Below are positions 8,032 to 16,956 of a stretch of 64,000 bases of DNA, piece after piece; position 1 is the stretch's first letter, and each line of letters opens with the position of its first letter. The translations under genes were made by a program, and so were the position numbers. The notes beneath the pieces were generated by a model. The model saw only the letters and a program-made list of their open reading frames with translations. It was not told the DNA's origin and searched no databases. Source of the DNA: Acidobacteriota bacterium (lineage in GTDB: Bacteria > Acidobacteriota > Terriglobia > Terriglobales > Acidobacteriaceae); contig QIBA01000032.1 of assembly GCA_003225175.1 (NCBI GenBank), positions 157,596-221,595 of the forward strand, in the 5' to 3' direction.

Positions 8032-8562
8032 GTGAAGCTAGGCGAGAAAATTCGGTACCTGCGTGAGGTGGAAGGCAGCATTCGCGGGCTTGGTCGCGAG
8101 ATGACGCAGCAGGAGATCGTTCGTGCACTAAAGAAAGAGTCGGGCGCGAGCATCAGTCAGTCATATCTGTCGCAGATCGAGAAGGGCGCGCGTCCGCACC
8201 TCACCAACACCACGCGCTTGTTGCTCGCACGCTTCTTCAAGGTTCATCCGGGATACCTGGTGGATGACCCCGAGGGCTATCACACTGAATTGATTTCGGA
8301 GGTGCGCACGCTTGAGGAACGTCTTGATCTTTGGCTGATCGCCGGGGCCGAGCGCTTCCGCCGCGATGCGCAGGTAAGCCACGCGCTGCTGGAGGCGGCC
8401 AAGCACGACGACTCGCGCGGTTGCCTCGTGTTGCTCGGCGCCATTTTGGACACGCCGGGACTGGCGGAACGCTTGCTTCAGGTCCTGAAACCGAATGGGC
8501 ACAGCCGCGAAAACGGGAAGCGCAAACTGGATGGCAGCACGCGCGGAGAGGAGATCTTATGA
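8032..8562 (+). CDS. XRE-family transcriptional regulator of the membrane-stress operon
   Basis: A 176-aa protein with an N-terminal helix-turn-helix (residues about 4-65; LGREMTQQEIVRAL and SQSYLSQIEKGARPHL are the recognition core) and a helical C-terminal part without a recognised ligand domain. GTG 8032 is chosen because the upstream ATG at 7999 lies inside the -10 element and before the likely transcription start. The 3' end overlaps the NfeD start as ATGA, so the two are probably translationally coupled. Being first in an operon with a palindrome over its promoter, it most likely represses the operon; the signal that relieves it is unknown. Confidence 0.88.
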   Translation: MKLGEKIRYLREVEGSIRGLGREMTQQEIVRALKKESGASISQSYLSQIEKGARPHLTNTTRLLLARFFKVHPGYLVDDPEGYHTELISEVRTLEERLDLWLIAGAERFRRDAQVSHALLEAAKHDDSRGCLVLLGAILDTPGLAERLLQVLKPNGHSRENGKRKLDGSTRGEEIL

Positions 8563-9152
8563 ATTGGGAACTCTTCTATCTGATCTGTTTCATTGTGGGA
8601 TTCGGGTTCAGCGCGCTCTCGTTCTTGACGGGAACTCTGCATCTTCATCTGCCTGTGAAATGGCATTTACATCTGGGCAAGGGTTTGGGTTCGAGCGGCG
8701 GTCTCTCCATTTTTAATTCGTTCTCACTCATGGCGTTCCTGACCTGGTTTGGCGCCATGGGATATCTGATGACCCGGCATTCGAGCTTCTGGTTCGGATT
8801 TATTCTTGCCGCGGCAACGCTTGGCGGCAGCGTCGGGGGCTCGATCATTTTCCTCTTCCTTGCAAAGTTCCTGATGAAGTACGACGTCGGGGTTGACGCT
8901 GCGGAATACGAGATGACGGGGGTGCTTGGCCGCGTGACTAGTTCGATCCGCAGTGGCGGTACGGGAGAAATGGTCTTTGAACAAGTAGGCACGCGGCGTA
9001 GTTGCGGCGCACGGAGTGAAGACGGAACGCCGATCGCGAAAGGAACAGAAGTGGTCGTTACGCGTTATGAGTGCGGTATCGCGTACGTGCGTACCTGGGA
9101 CGAGATTTCCGGAGAGGCCGATGCCAAAGCCGGAGAGTTGAGCAAACAGTAG
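8559..9152 (+). CDS. NfeD-like membrane protein
   Basis: A 197-aa protein with an N-terminal membrane helix (residues about 5-25), two closely spaced helices around 50-75 and 78-107, and a soluble C-terminal domain (about 120-185) with the glycine-rich strand pattern of the NfeD OB fold (TGVLGRVTSSIRSGGTGEMVF, IAKGTEVVVTRYECGIAYV). NfeD proteins accompany SPFH proteins; a short NfeD directly before flotillin is the arrangement of yuaF-floT in Bacillus. It lacks the N-terminal ClpP-like protease domain of long NfeD proteins. ATG 8559 overlaps the previous stop by four bases. Confidence 0.8.
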   Translation: MNWELFYLICFIVGFGFSALSFLTGTLHLHLPVKWHLHLGKGLGSSGGLSIFNSFSLMAFLTWFGAMGYLMTRHSSFWFGFILAAATLGGSVGGSIIFLFLAKFLMKYDVGVDAAEYEMTGVLGRVTSSIRSGGTGEMVFEQVGTRRSCGARSEDGTPIAKGTEVVVTRYECGIAYVRTWDEISGEADAKAGELSKQ

Positions 9153-9186
9153 TTGGATCCCTTATTGGGATGCAGGGAGAAACGTT

Positions 9187-10638
9187 ATGTCACATGACTT
9201 ACAGATTTGGGTGGGTTTGGGGCTCCTTGGACTTTTCCTCCTTTTGACAGGAATCGCCAAGCTGTTCGTAAAAGCTGGACCAAATGAAGCATTGATTGTT
9301 TATGGATTTCGAGGAAGACGAGTACGAACGGGACGCGGGACTCTCATATTTCCACTGGTTGAGAGTTCAAGAATGTTGTCGCTGGAGCTGATGTCGTTCG
9401 ATGTAGCTCCGCAACAGGATCTGTACACGAATCAGGGAGTCGCCGTATCGGTAGAAGCCGTGGCACAGATCAAGGTGAAGTCGGACGAAGTTTCGATCTT
9501 CACGGCAGCCGAGCAATTCCTGACCAAGACGCCAGGGCAGCGCGAAGGCCTGATTCGTCTGGTGATGGAGGGTCATCTGCGCGGCATTATCGGTCAACTC
9601 ACGGTGGAACAGATCGTTAAGGAGCCGGAGATGGTTGCCGATCGCATGCGATCGACTTGTTCTGACGATCTGAACAAAATGGGCCTCGAAGTGGTCTCGT
9701 TCACGATCAAGGAAGTGAAGGACAAGAACGAATACATCGCCAATATGGGACGTCCGGATGTTGCTCGCATCAAGCGCGATGCCGACGTTGCCGCCGCCGA
9801 AGCGGAGCGGGATACGGCGATCAAGCGCGCAGAAGCGCTACGCGAGTCCGCGATCGCAAAGGCCAAGGCCGATCAGGAGCGCGTGCTCGCCGAGACGCTC
9901 TCGCAGGCCAAGCAGGCCGAAGCACAGCGCGATCTTGAGGTCAAAAAAGCTGCCTACTCGGAGCTGATTAAGAAGCAGCAGGCGCAGGCCGATAAGGCTT
10001 ATGAGATCCAGGCCAACATTCAACAGCAGTCGGTGATCGCCGAGGCTGTGAAGGTTCAGCAGATTGAGAAAGAACAGCAGATCAAGGTGCAGGAAGCCGA
10101 AATCCTGCGTCATGAGAAGGAGCTGATCGCGACCGTGCTCAAAGAGGCTGAGATCGAGCGTCAGCGCATTCAGACGCTGGCCGAAGCCGAGCGTCAACGC
10201 CAGACGCTCGAAGCGGAAGGCCGTGCCTCTGCGACGCGCGCGCAAGGGGAGGCAGAAGCCGAGATCATCTTCAAGAAAGGCGAGGCCGAAGCCAAGGCGA
10301 TGAACGTGAAGGCCGAAGCTTATCAGGAGTGGAACCAGGCGGCCGTTGTCGACAGGCTGATCACCAGTCTTCCCGAAGTGGTCCGTGCGATGGCGGCGCC
10401 ACTCGCGAACGTCGATAAGATCACGATCGTCTCCACCGGCAACGATGGAGCGGCAGGCGCCAGCAAAATCACCGGCGACATGGCGAAGATCGCGGCACAA
10501 GTTCCAGCACTGTTCGAAGCCTTCTCCGGCATGAACATGAACGAGCTGCTTGGCCGGGTGAAGCAGTTGAAGTCCGACAAGACAGACGGCGACGCTTCGA
10601 AGAAGAAGTCGGCGGGTGCCGGTTCGCAGACACAGTAA
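9187..10638 (+). CDS. Flotillin-like SPFH/band 7 protein
   Basis: A 483-aa flotillin. A membrane segment at residues about 8-28 is followed by the SPFH/PHB domain (about 30-200, with KAGPNEALIVYG, QGVAVSVEAVAQIKV) and a long Glu/Ala/Gln/Lys-rich coiled coil (about 205-400) holding repeated EAE motifs. The C-terminal part (400-483) carries the flotillin-type LPEVVRAMAAPLANVDKITIV segment. Flotillins scaffold membrane microdomains and work with NfeD partners. The gene is 34 bp from nfeD with GGGAGA before its ATG, inside the XRE-pspA operon, pointing to a role in membrane integrity or fluidity. Confidence 0.95.
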   Translation: MSHDLQIWVGLGLLGLFLLLTGIAKLFVKAGPNEALIVYGFRGRRVRTGRGTLIFPLVESSRMLSLELMSFDVAPQQDLYTNQGVAVSVEAVAQIKVKSDEVSIFTAAEQFLTKTPGQREGLIRLVMEGHLRGIIGQLTVEQIVKEPEMVADRMRSTCSDDLNKMGLEVVSFTIKEVKDKNEYIANMGRPDVARIKRDADVAAAEAERDTAIKRAEALRESAIAKAKADQERVLAETLSQAKQAEAQRDLEVKKAAYSELIKKQQAQADKAYEIQANIQQQSVIAEAVKVQQIEKEQQIKVQEAEILRHEKELIATVLKEAEIERQRIQTLAEAERQRQTLEAEGRASATRAQGEAEAEIIFKKGEAEAKAMNVKAEAYQEWNQAAVVDRLITSLPEVVRAMAAPLANVDKITIVSTGNDGAAGASKITGDMAKIAAQVPALFEAFSGMNMNELLGRVKQLKSDKTDGDASKKKSAGAGSQTQ

Positions 10639-10706
10639 TAAGTTCACAAGGGAGACGCCCGCCAAAGCGAGCGTTTCTCCTGGAAGAATGATTTGCAGGA
10701 GTAGTT

Positions 10707-10856
10707 ATGAATCCATGGAAAGGTGCATTCGTGGCGGTGCTGCTGAGCGGGGTGGTCTTCGGCATTCTTAACGGACACCTCGCCGTGTGGACCGCCGTCG
10801 GAGCGGCACTGGGCGCTGTGCTCGCAGGTCGGGAAAGAAATCGGGTTATGACTTGA
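10707..10856 (+). CDS. Small membrane protein (49 aa) in the flotillin-pspA operon
   Basis: ATG 10707 is preceded by AGGAG with a 5-base spacer. The 49-aa product has two short hydrophobic stretches, GAFVAVLLSGVVFGIL and WTAVGAALGAVLAG, separated by NGHLAV, and a basic C-terminus (GRERNRVMT). This predicts a helical hairpin with the charged tail in the cytoplasm. It lies 68 bp after flotillin and 90 bp before pspA, same strand. No named family is recognised. Small membrane proteins that recruit or sense for PspA (PspB/PspC-like roles) offer an analogy, without sequence similarity I can see. Confidence 0.75.
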   Translation: MNPWKGAFVAVLLSGVVFGILNGHLAVWTAVGAALGAVLAGRERNRVMT

Positions 10857-10946
10857 TTGAGCGATCAGATGGCTCACGACAAATCGTCAAAGGCCCCGAG
10901 CACTCAGATGCAAGGAAATAGCTGATCTACGGAAAGGAGTTGAGTC

Positions 10947-11609
10947 ATGGCATTACTGGAAAGAGTTTCGACATTAATCCGGGCCAACATCAATGACCTG
11001 GTCGATAAGGCAGAAGATCCCGAGAAGATGATCAAGCAGGTCATCCTCGACATGCAGAACCAGCTTCTTCAGGTGAAAACACAGGTAGCGATTGCGATCG
11101 CCGACCAGCACCTCCTGGAGAAGAAACAGAAAGAGAACCTCGAGAAAGCAGCCGAGTGGACACGCAAGGCGGAGCTTGCTGTTTCGAAGAAGCAGGACGA
11201 TCTCGCACGGGCCGCTATCGAGCGCTCGCTAAGCACGAAACAGACTGCGCAGAACTTCGAGCAGCAGGTTGCCGATCAAAAGATCGAAGTTGAGAACTTG
11301 AAGACCGCTCTCCGCAAGCTCGAGCAAAAGCTCGAAGAGGCGCAGTCGAAATGCGATGTGCTGGTTGCCCAGGCTCGCCGGTCTCGTGTGGTCGGGAAGG
11401 CTCGCACCGCGCAGTCCGCTGCTGGCGATGGCAAGCATGTTGAGACTTTCGACCGCATGAAACAAAAGGTTCGGCGCGGCGAAGCTATCAACCACGCGCA
11501 TCAGGAGCTAAGCGGCGATTCCATCGAGGATCGTTTCGCGACCTTGGAACGCGAGGACGAAATCGAGCGCCTATTGGCCGAGATCAAGAATAAGAGCGCG
11601 TCAGCGTAG
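10947..11609 (+). CDS. pspA: PspA/IM30 family membrane-stress protein
   Basis: A 220-aa, almost wholly helical protein of normal PspA length. The N-terminus MALLERVSTLIRANINDLVD is the typical amphipathic helix, followed by the EDPEKMIKQVILDMQNQL motif and a long coiled-coil hairpin. PspA/IM30 proteins assemble ESCRT-III-like polymers on stressed inner membrane. A strong ribosome site (AAAGGAG) precedes ATG 10947. It closes the XRE-NfeD-flotillin-small membrane protein cluster. No PspF, PspB or PspC is present, so control by the XRE protein replaces the enterobacterial scheme. Confidence 0.95.
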   Translation: MALLERVSTLIRANINDLVDKAEDPEKMIKQVILDMQNQLLQVKTQVAIAIADQHLLEKKQKENLEKAAEWTRKAELAVSKKQDDLARAAIERSLSTKQTAQNFEQQVADQKIEVENLKTALRKLEQKLEEAQSKCDVLVAQARRSRVVGKARTAQSAAGDGKHVETFDRMKQKVRRGEAINHAHQELSGDSIEDRFATLEREDEIERLLAEIKNKSASA

Positions 11610-11613
11610 ACAC

Positions 11614-11742
11614 GGCTGTCGGCTCTCGGGTGTCGGCGTTCGGCCGACTGCCAGCTGGGAATTCGATACCTGGATTTCCTTTGGCGCTTCGCGATCGTGA
11701 GTTGGATGGCTCCTTGATGTTCAGTGGCCGACCGCCGACAGC
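11614..11742. repeat. Intergenic inverted repeat with GGCTGTCGG ends
   Basis: GGCTGTCGGC (11614-11623) and GCCGACAGCC (11734-11743) are inverted, with a second pair, TTCGGCCGACTG near 11639 and AGTGGCCGAC near 11723, inside. The element starts five bases after the pspA stop, so it could stabilise the operon transcript's 3' end. No other copy is found in the window. Confidence 0.55.
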
Positions 11743-11794
11743 CTACGTCGCAGCAGCGCTCGCGTTAGCAACTCATTTGTGCCATCCTGATTAC

Positions 11795-12064
11795 GTGAAG
11801 AGCCAAAGCCAACGCGACCTTGAAAAACACTGGGCCGAGCAATCAAAGAAACAAACGCCCGCAGAACGCCTCCGCATGAAGGCAGAGAAGTTGCGCAAAC
11901 GAATCGAGCGCGACCAAGCCTTGCTCGAGCGACGCCGGAAGCCGGGTGAAGGATCCGCACTGCAACCTGCGGGACAGGCCGCATCTGCAGCTCCTTCGCA
12001 GAATGAACGCAAGTCCAGTAATTCCCAATCGGGTGGATCAGCGCGGCGCAAACTCACGAAATGA
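11795..12064 (+). CDS. Small highly charged hypothetical protein
   Basis: Read from GTG 11795 this is an 89-aa protein: an Arg/Lys/Glu-rich helical half (DLEKHWAEQSKKQTPAERLR, then a basic RMKAEKLRKRIERDQ segment) and a low-complexity tail rich in Ser, Ala and Gln ending in RRKLTK. It has no signal peptide or membrane helix. An open frame extends upstream to 11630 but that part overlaps the inverted repeat and looks non-coding. Its TGA overlaps the ATG of the CAP gene (ATGA), which is the main support for it being translated. The Shine-Dalgarno is poor. Confidence 0.5.
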   Translation: MKSQSQRDLEKHWAEQSKKQTPAERLRMKAEKLRKRIERDQALLERRRKPGEGSALQPAGQAASAAPSQNERKSSNSQSGGSARRKLTK

Positions 12065-12867
12065 TGCGAGTATCGCGCCTTGTAATGCTGCTCTCTTGTC
12101 TTGTTTCGTTGCGGCTGCTCAGTCAGGAGATCACCAGCACAACGCAAATGGAGCAGCAGATACTCGAGTGGACCAACGAGGAGCGCGCGAAGGTCAACGC
12201 TCCGCCCCTCAAGTGGAATAACCGGCTGGCGATCGCCGCACGCTTACATTCTGACGAGATGGCCAACCACAAAGAGCTGACCCATCAGCTCAAGGGGGAG
12301 CCGCCTTTTACTCAGCGGCTATCGGAGCATGGCGCAAAGTTCAGCGGCGCCGCCGAGAATGTGGGTTACGCTGACAGCCCCGAGGAGCTGCAGAGCGGGT
12401 GGATGCACTCGCCGGGCCATCGCTCTAACGTGCTTAATCCTGTGTATACCGAATTGGGAGTCGGAATCGTGCGTGCCGGTAACCGTCTCTGGGCTACCGA
12501 AGATTTTGCAACCGGGCTGCAGAATCTCTCATCGGACGATTTCGAACAAGCCGTTGACCAGCAGATTGCATCCCGTCGCAGTCGTCGCCGCCTCGGAGCA
12601 CTGAAAGCGACTCATGCTCCACAGCTGCGTCGCGTCGCCTGCTCCGGTGAAAGCTCCGCGAGCGCGGCCTTTGCCGCGTTGCCGCATCGTGACATGCAGG
12701 CGTCCGCATTCAATTTCACCACGGCAACTCCGAACGATCTTCCCGCCAATGCCATGAGCAAAGTGCTCGAGCTCCCCTCCGGTGGTTACTCCATCGGAGC
12801 TTGCCCAACCAAGGCCGATAATAATGGGATGAGTACCTACCGCGTACTCTTAGTCTTGTATCGCTGA
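12061..12867 (+). CDS. Exported CAP-domain (SCP/PR-1-like) protein
   Basis: A 268-aa protein with a signal peptide (about residues 1-21) and a CAP domain at about 30-155: QILEWTNEERAK, LAIAARLHSDEMA, a conserved His (KELTHQL), ENVGYA, and GWMHSPGHRSNVLNP. The domain keeps the residues typical of bacterial CAP proteins. Residues about 155-268 form a second region without a recognised domain. The final VLLVLYR resembles a strand end. Bacterial CAP proteins are secreted; their activity is mostly undefined. The start overlaps the stop of the preceding charged protein. Confidence 0.88.
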   Translation: MMRVSRLVMLLSCLVSLRLLSQEITSTTQMEQQILEWTNEERAKVNAPPLKWNNRLAIAARLHSDEMANHKELTHQLKGEPPFTQRLSEHGAKFSGAAENVGYADSPEELQSGWMHSPGHRSNVLNPVYTELGVGIVRAGNRLWATEDFATGLQNLSSDDFEQAVDQQIASRRSRRRLGALKATHAPQLRRVACSGESSASAAFAALPHRDMQASAFNFTTATPNDLPANAMSKVLELPSGGYSIGACPTKADNNGMSTYRVLLVLYR

Positions 12868-12870
12868 GAT

Positions 12871-13701
12871 TCACGCAAGCACTGCGACCAGGGACAACGC
12901 TTGTATAGCCAATGCTCGGTCTCCCCTTATCTCGACCTCGAGCGCCGCGGCCTGTGCATCAACAGCCTTGGTGAAAACGCGCCAAGCGAGCTCTTGATCC
13001 ATCTTTAACGTTGCGTCCGCAGATGGCGCGTTTTCTGTAAGATGCCATCCAGCGTTGGCCCTCTCCACGAACCAGGAACCTCCAGCCTCGCCGCTGATTT
13101 CAATCTCAACGATCGTTCGTTCCCGCGCCCGCACGGACCGAAAGGCATGCGGCATGCCCCGCATGAAAGTATCGAGCACCGGGAAGTAGAGTTCGCGATT
13201 GCTGATTCCTGGGCGCCCGACGGCCACGCGAATCTGTTGCTGATGATGCCAACGCTCCGTGTACTCGCGAGCGACGTCGAACCAGTTCGCGGAACTCTCC
13301 TCGCCAGCCCAAGTAACTCCCCAGAGAGCAGGAGCATTGGGATCAAGTCCGCGGAAGAAAGCGTGCACTTCGTTCGACGTGATCTCCATGAGATCGATCA
13401 AAACTCGCGGGCTGAGGCGACGCGCGGCCTGCACCCACTCGGCGTTGTTGCGATTGATGAAACCTATAAAGGCTTCGTAACCGTCTCGCGGCGGAGCCGT
13501 CAGGCCTAAGAATCCGTCACGCTGAATAGAGAGCCGTTTGAAATTGCCATCGAGCAGGTGCGCCGTCACATCCTTAACCGTCCATTGCTTTGCCAAAGTG
13601 GGATGCGACCACTCGTCATGGCGCAGGCACCTGAGCAGTTCGATCAGTTTGCCTTCAAGGATCGGGAACAGGTCGAGTGTGAGGATCGGCTTGAGAGACA
13701 T
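12871..13701 (-). CDS. DinB/MDMPI-superfamily protein (maleylpyruvate isomerase N-terminal type)
   Basis: A 276-aa protein with the four-helix MDMPI/DinB fold in its first ~170 residues. Three His ligands expected for the metal site fit TAHLLDGN (near 46), a mid-domain segment and EYTERWHHQQQIR (near 168). The C-terminal ~100 residues resemble the sterol-carrier-like second domain found in this group. Members use low-molecular-weight thiols such as mycothiol or bacillithiol as cofactor. Which thiol or substrate applies here is unknown. The gene converges on the CAP gene, three bases between their stops. Confidence 0.75.
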   Translation of the reverse strand: MSLKPILTLDLFPILEGKLIELLRCLRHDEWSHPTLAKQWTVKDVTAHLLDGNFKRLSIQRDGFLGLTAPPRDGYEAFIGFINRNNAEWVQAARRLSPRVLIDLMEITSNEVHAFFRGLDPNAPALWGVTWAGEESSANWFDVAREYTERWHHQQQIRVAVGRPGISNRELYFPVLDTFMRGMPHAFRSVRARERTIVEIEISGEAGGSWFVERANAGWHLTENAPSADATLKMDQELAWRVFTKAVDAQAAALEVEIRGDRALAIQALSLVAVLA

Positions 13702-13737
13702 TTGCGAATGAGTATCGCAAACCTGCTTTACGAAGCC

Positions 13738-13767
13738 AAAAAATAAAAAGGGCTGCCGCAGCAGCCC
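13738..13767 (-). terminator. Rho-independent terminator of the TonB-dependent receptor gene
   Basis: GGGCTGC (13750-13756) and GCAGCCC (13761-13767) enclose a 4-base loop; on the minus strand the stem is followed by a run TTTTTATTTTTT. It lies 19 bp past the receptor stop. Confidence 0.88.
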
Positions 13768-13785
13768 CTTGCGATTCTCTCGCGA

Positions 13786-16700
13786 TCAGAAAAGGAACTT
13801 CACCGACAATTGAACTTGCAGCGGATCCCCAACGCCTTCGCGCAGGAACCCGTCGAAGTTGAACAGTGCCGGACTAACCAGCGGATTGACGTTGTTCTTA
13901 TTGTTGAAGCTGTTGAACATCTCCACTTGCGGGATTAATGCATAACGGTCGCCAAAATGGAACGGACGGGTTCCGCGCCAGTCAAAGCTGAAGTAGCCGT
14001 TGTCTTTGCGCAGGTGATTGCGTCCGCAGTCAATTCCGTTCACGACGCGGGTCCTTGAATTATTCGAGCTGCACGGTGCGCCAGTGCCTGTGCCGAGAGG
14101 GTTGTCAGTAATCGGCTGGGCCGTATGCGCCTGGATGCGCGGACTGAATTCGATTCCGTATGGCAGCTTCATGTAGGCGAACATATTGAATCTGTGCCGC
14201 TCATCGCGGTCTGAGAATGCATAGTCTTTACGGAAGTCAAAACGATTGAAGTAGCGGAAGGTGAAGGGATCGCGCTCGTTGGAGTCATCGTCAAGATCTT
14301 CCGAAAGCGTGTAGTTGAACTCCAGCTGATAGTTCTGGCTGAAGCTCTTTCTGCCTCCGACGGTCATGCCGCGGTAGAGCGAGTGGGCAGTGCTCTGAGT
14401 ATCGGTAACCGCTCCGAGATTCGTGAATGGTCCGGCAGCGTAGCTGACCGTATCGACATTGTCGGTTGGTTTAATTGGCAGTGCAGCTCCAGTATTCGGA
14501 TTTACGAATCGCGTCAGGTAAACGCCTTTCGAAATCGTGAGATCAAGATAGCCTGTCCAATTCGTGGCCAGCTCCTGCTGGAAGGCAAAGTTCCCGGTGT
14601 AAGTGCGAGGATTGTTGTAGTTGCGATTGAAGACCGTGACGCCGGGCTGGAACGGGAATGCTCCGCCAGCTGGCGGAGTGAAGTGGATGAAATCCGGCCA
14701 CTGTGGCTTTGGACCGTTCGGGCTAATGAAGACTTGAGTGTAGGCTGGCGGAACTCCGGGGCAAGAGCCGTCTGCGGGAGGCGACGCCAAAGGACAAGTT
14801 GCCACATTTCCCGCAAACAGCGTTTGTTGCTGCACGCCGTTCGTGGTGATCGCTCCTACCTGAGTAAGCATGTTCAACTCCGCGTTGTAGATGCCCCAGC
14901 TGGCGCGCACAACGGACTTCTGGTTGTTCCTGATGTCCCACGACACGCCGATCCTCGGCTGAAACATCTTGGTTGCGTTCGGTATCTTGCCGTCGGATGG
15001 GAATCGAGAATCGCTCAAATTCGTGCCATATGCGGCCTTCGATGGCGGGATTACCGGATCGGGAAAAGTCTGAGCCTCCCAGCGTAAGCCGTAATTGAAG
15101 GTGATGTTTGGCCGGAACTGCCATTTGTCTTGCAGGAAAAACGCGTAGTTATTGTTGTTGATGTCCGAAGCTCCGGGTGTGAGGTTCGATAAGCCTGTCG
15201 GAGCTCCCTGGAGATAGAGAAGCAATGGACTGGCTGTGGCCTTAAAACCGTCTGGGCATGTTTCGCCCTGATTCAAGAATGTGCCATTCGCGCATTCTGC
15301 GGTGCTTGGTCCAAAGCCATGGCTGGTTGCCGTTCCCGGTGTCGCGTAGTGCAGGAATCCGACAACCGAGTCGAAAATGTAGCGGCCCTCGAAGAATCCG
15401 CGGAAGACCTGCGCGTTGTTGCTGTGCAGGAACTCTCCACCGAACTTAATGGTGTGATTTCCGGAGACGATGGAGAAGTTGTCGCGCACCTGAGTACGCT
15501 TGAATACTTCATCAATATTAGGTCCAAGAAAGAATGGATTTCCGAAACGGAAGGTTGGTGAAGTCGGCCCGCCGAAGCCCATCGCCGTATCGGCCGGCAC
15601 GTTTGATGTAACCGCCGAGCGAGGCCGATCCTCTCGCGAGAAGGTGAAGTGACCTTCGTTTAGCTTCTTCGCCGAGACCGTGGTGAACAGGTTGAAATTG
15701 ACGGAGTTGATTTTCGATGGACCTTCAATTCCGTTGGCCGAGGTGCCATATGTGGGTACGTCGAAGGTCTGATTGAGATTGTTGGACCGATCAAAGTTAT
15801 AAGATGCGCTCAGATTATTCGCCTGGTTCACGTTCCAGTCGTATTTGCCGAGTAGGGCTGTGTTGTGAATCTCGTGCTGTACCGGTAGGCCTTCGTTCTG
15901 GTTACGGCTGCTATTAAAGAAGTTGAGCAGAGCCACGCGCTGGCATTCTGCATTGCCTCCGATCAATGTGTCACCACTTCCAACCACTGGAGTCCCTGAA
16001 CATGTACCCAGAGCAGTACTCAAATTCGGGCGATTGAGGTTTTCCAGAATCTGTTCGAAGGCGCCAAAGAAGAACATCTTCTGCTTAACGATTGGACCAC
16101 CGACCGTTCCACCGAACTGCTCACGATGAAAGTCCTGTAGCGGCTTACCGTCGGAGGTATCGGCACTGAGTGCCTCCAGACGCTGAAAGTGAAAGGCGCT
16201 CCCGTGCAGCTGGTCGGTACCTGATTTTGTAATCACGTTCACAACGCCCCCAGCAGTGCGTCCGAACTCAGCTGTGGCTCCGGTGGCAACCACCTGGAAT
16301 TCCTTTACGGCATCGAGCGTAATGTCAATGGCCGCACGCTGTCCGCCGACTTGTTCGCCAAAGAATCCGTTGTTGTAATCACCGCCGTCGAGGCTGATGT
16401 TGTTGTAAATTCCGCGCTGGCCGGCGAAGTTGATCTCGTCCCCGTCCGGACCTTGTACGATGCTGACCCCGGGTGTAAGCGTCAGCAGGTCTTCAAACTT
16501 CCTTCCCAGAATGGGAGTTTGATCGATGGTTATGTTGTTCAGCGTACTGCTTGATTCGGTTGCGGTGGTATCGATTGTGGTTGTGGCATTGACGGTGACC
16601 GTCTCTCCGGCTGTCGATACCTTCATCGTCATGCTCAGGCTTCTTGCCTGGCCGACGGTTAGGTCGATCCCCTGCGTGACTATTGTCGAAAAGCCTTCCT

Positions 16701-16956
16701 TTTTAGCAATGACCTCGTATCGGCCGGGAGTCAACGCCAGGAAAGCGAACCTGCCGTTTTCGTCGCTTGTGGCAGCCTGTCTTATTTGCGTGTCGAGGTT
16801 GTGCGCTTCGACAGATGCGCCGGGTATGACTGCGCCGGAGGGATCGAGCACCGTTCCTTGAATTACGCCGGTTGTGATCTGGGTTTGAGAGAAAGCAACG
16901 CCTGTCATCAGGAGAATGGCAAGCACGAATAGAGGAATACGACTCTGGGAGATCAT
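13786..16956 (-). CDS. TonB-dependent receptor, Oar-like, with carboxypeptidase-regulatory domain
   Basis: A 1056-aa outer-membrane protein. Signal peptide at residues 1-23 (MISQSRIPLFVLAILLMTGV then AFSQ). Next comes a carboxypeptidase regulatory-like beta-sandwich at about 28-110 (GVIQGTVLDPSGAVIPGASV, GRFAFLALTPGRYEV). A plug domain follows (about 135-250, NISLDGGDYNNGFFGEQVGG, EFGRTAGGVVNVITKSGT). The rest is a beta-barrel ending in the C-terminal strand VQLSVKFLF. This build is the Oar/SusC-like type expanded in acidobacteria, thought to import large substrates. ATG 16956 is chosen over an upstream frame extension because AGGAGT sits 5 bases before it and the signal peptide begins there. 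No SusD-like partner is nearby. Confidence 0.94.
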   Translation of the reverse strand: MISQSRIPLFVLAILLMTGVAFSQTQITTGVIQGTVLDPSGAVIPGASVEAHNLDTQIRQAATSDENGRFAFLALTPGRYEVIAKKEGFSTIVTQGIDLTVGQARSLSMTMKVSTAGETVTVNATTTIDTTATESSSTLNNITIDQTPILGRKFEDLLTLTPGVSIVQGPDGDEINFAGQRGIYNNISLDGGDYNNGFFGEQVGGQRAAIDITLDAVKEFQVVATGATAEFGRTAGGVVNVITKSGTDQLHGSAFHFQRLEALSADTSDGKPLQDFHREQFGGTVGGPIVKQKMFFFGAFEQILENLNRPNLSTALGTCSGTPVVGSGDTLIGGNAECQRVALLNFFNSSRNQNEGLPVQHEIHNTALLGKYDWNVNQANNLSASYNFDRSNNLNQTFDVPTYGTSANGIEGPSKINSVNFNLFTTVSAKKLNEGHFTFSREDRPRSAVTSNVPADTAMGFGGPTSPTFRFGNPFFLGPNIDEVFKRTQVRDNFSIVSGNHTIKFGGEFLHSNNAQVFRGFFEGRYIFDSVVGFLHYATPGTATSHGFGPSTAECANGTFLNQGETCPDGFKATASPLLLYLQGAPTGLSNLTPGASDINNNNYAFFLQDKWQFRPNITFNYGLRWEAQTFPDPVIPPSKAAYGTNLSDSRFPSDGKIPNATKMFQPRIGVSWDIRNNQKSVVRASWGIYNAELNMLTQVGAITTNGVQQQTLFAGNVATCPLASPPADGSCPGVPPAYTQVFISPNGPKPQWPDFIHFTPPAGGAFPFQPGVTVFNRNYNNPRTYTGNFAFQQELATNWTGYLDLTISKGVYLTRFVNPNTGAALPIKPTDNVDTVSYAAGPFTNLGAVTDTQSTAHSLYRGMTVGGRKSFSQNYQLEFNYTLSEDLDDDSNERDPFTFRYFNRFDFRKDYAFSDRDERHRFNMFAYMKLPYGIEFSPRIQAHTAQPITDNPLGTGTGAPCSSNNSRTRVVNGIDCGRNHLRKDNGYFSFDWRGTRPFHFGDRYALIPQVEMFNSFNNKNNVNPLVSPALFNFDGFLREGVGDPLQVQLSVKFLF

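Noticed and set aside
9838..10665. 275-aa Leu/Gly/Arg-rich open frame opposite flotillin
   Set aside because: It is antisense to the coiled-coil region of a strongly conserved gene; long antisense frames are expected there.
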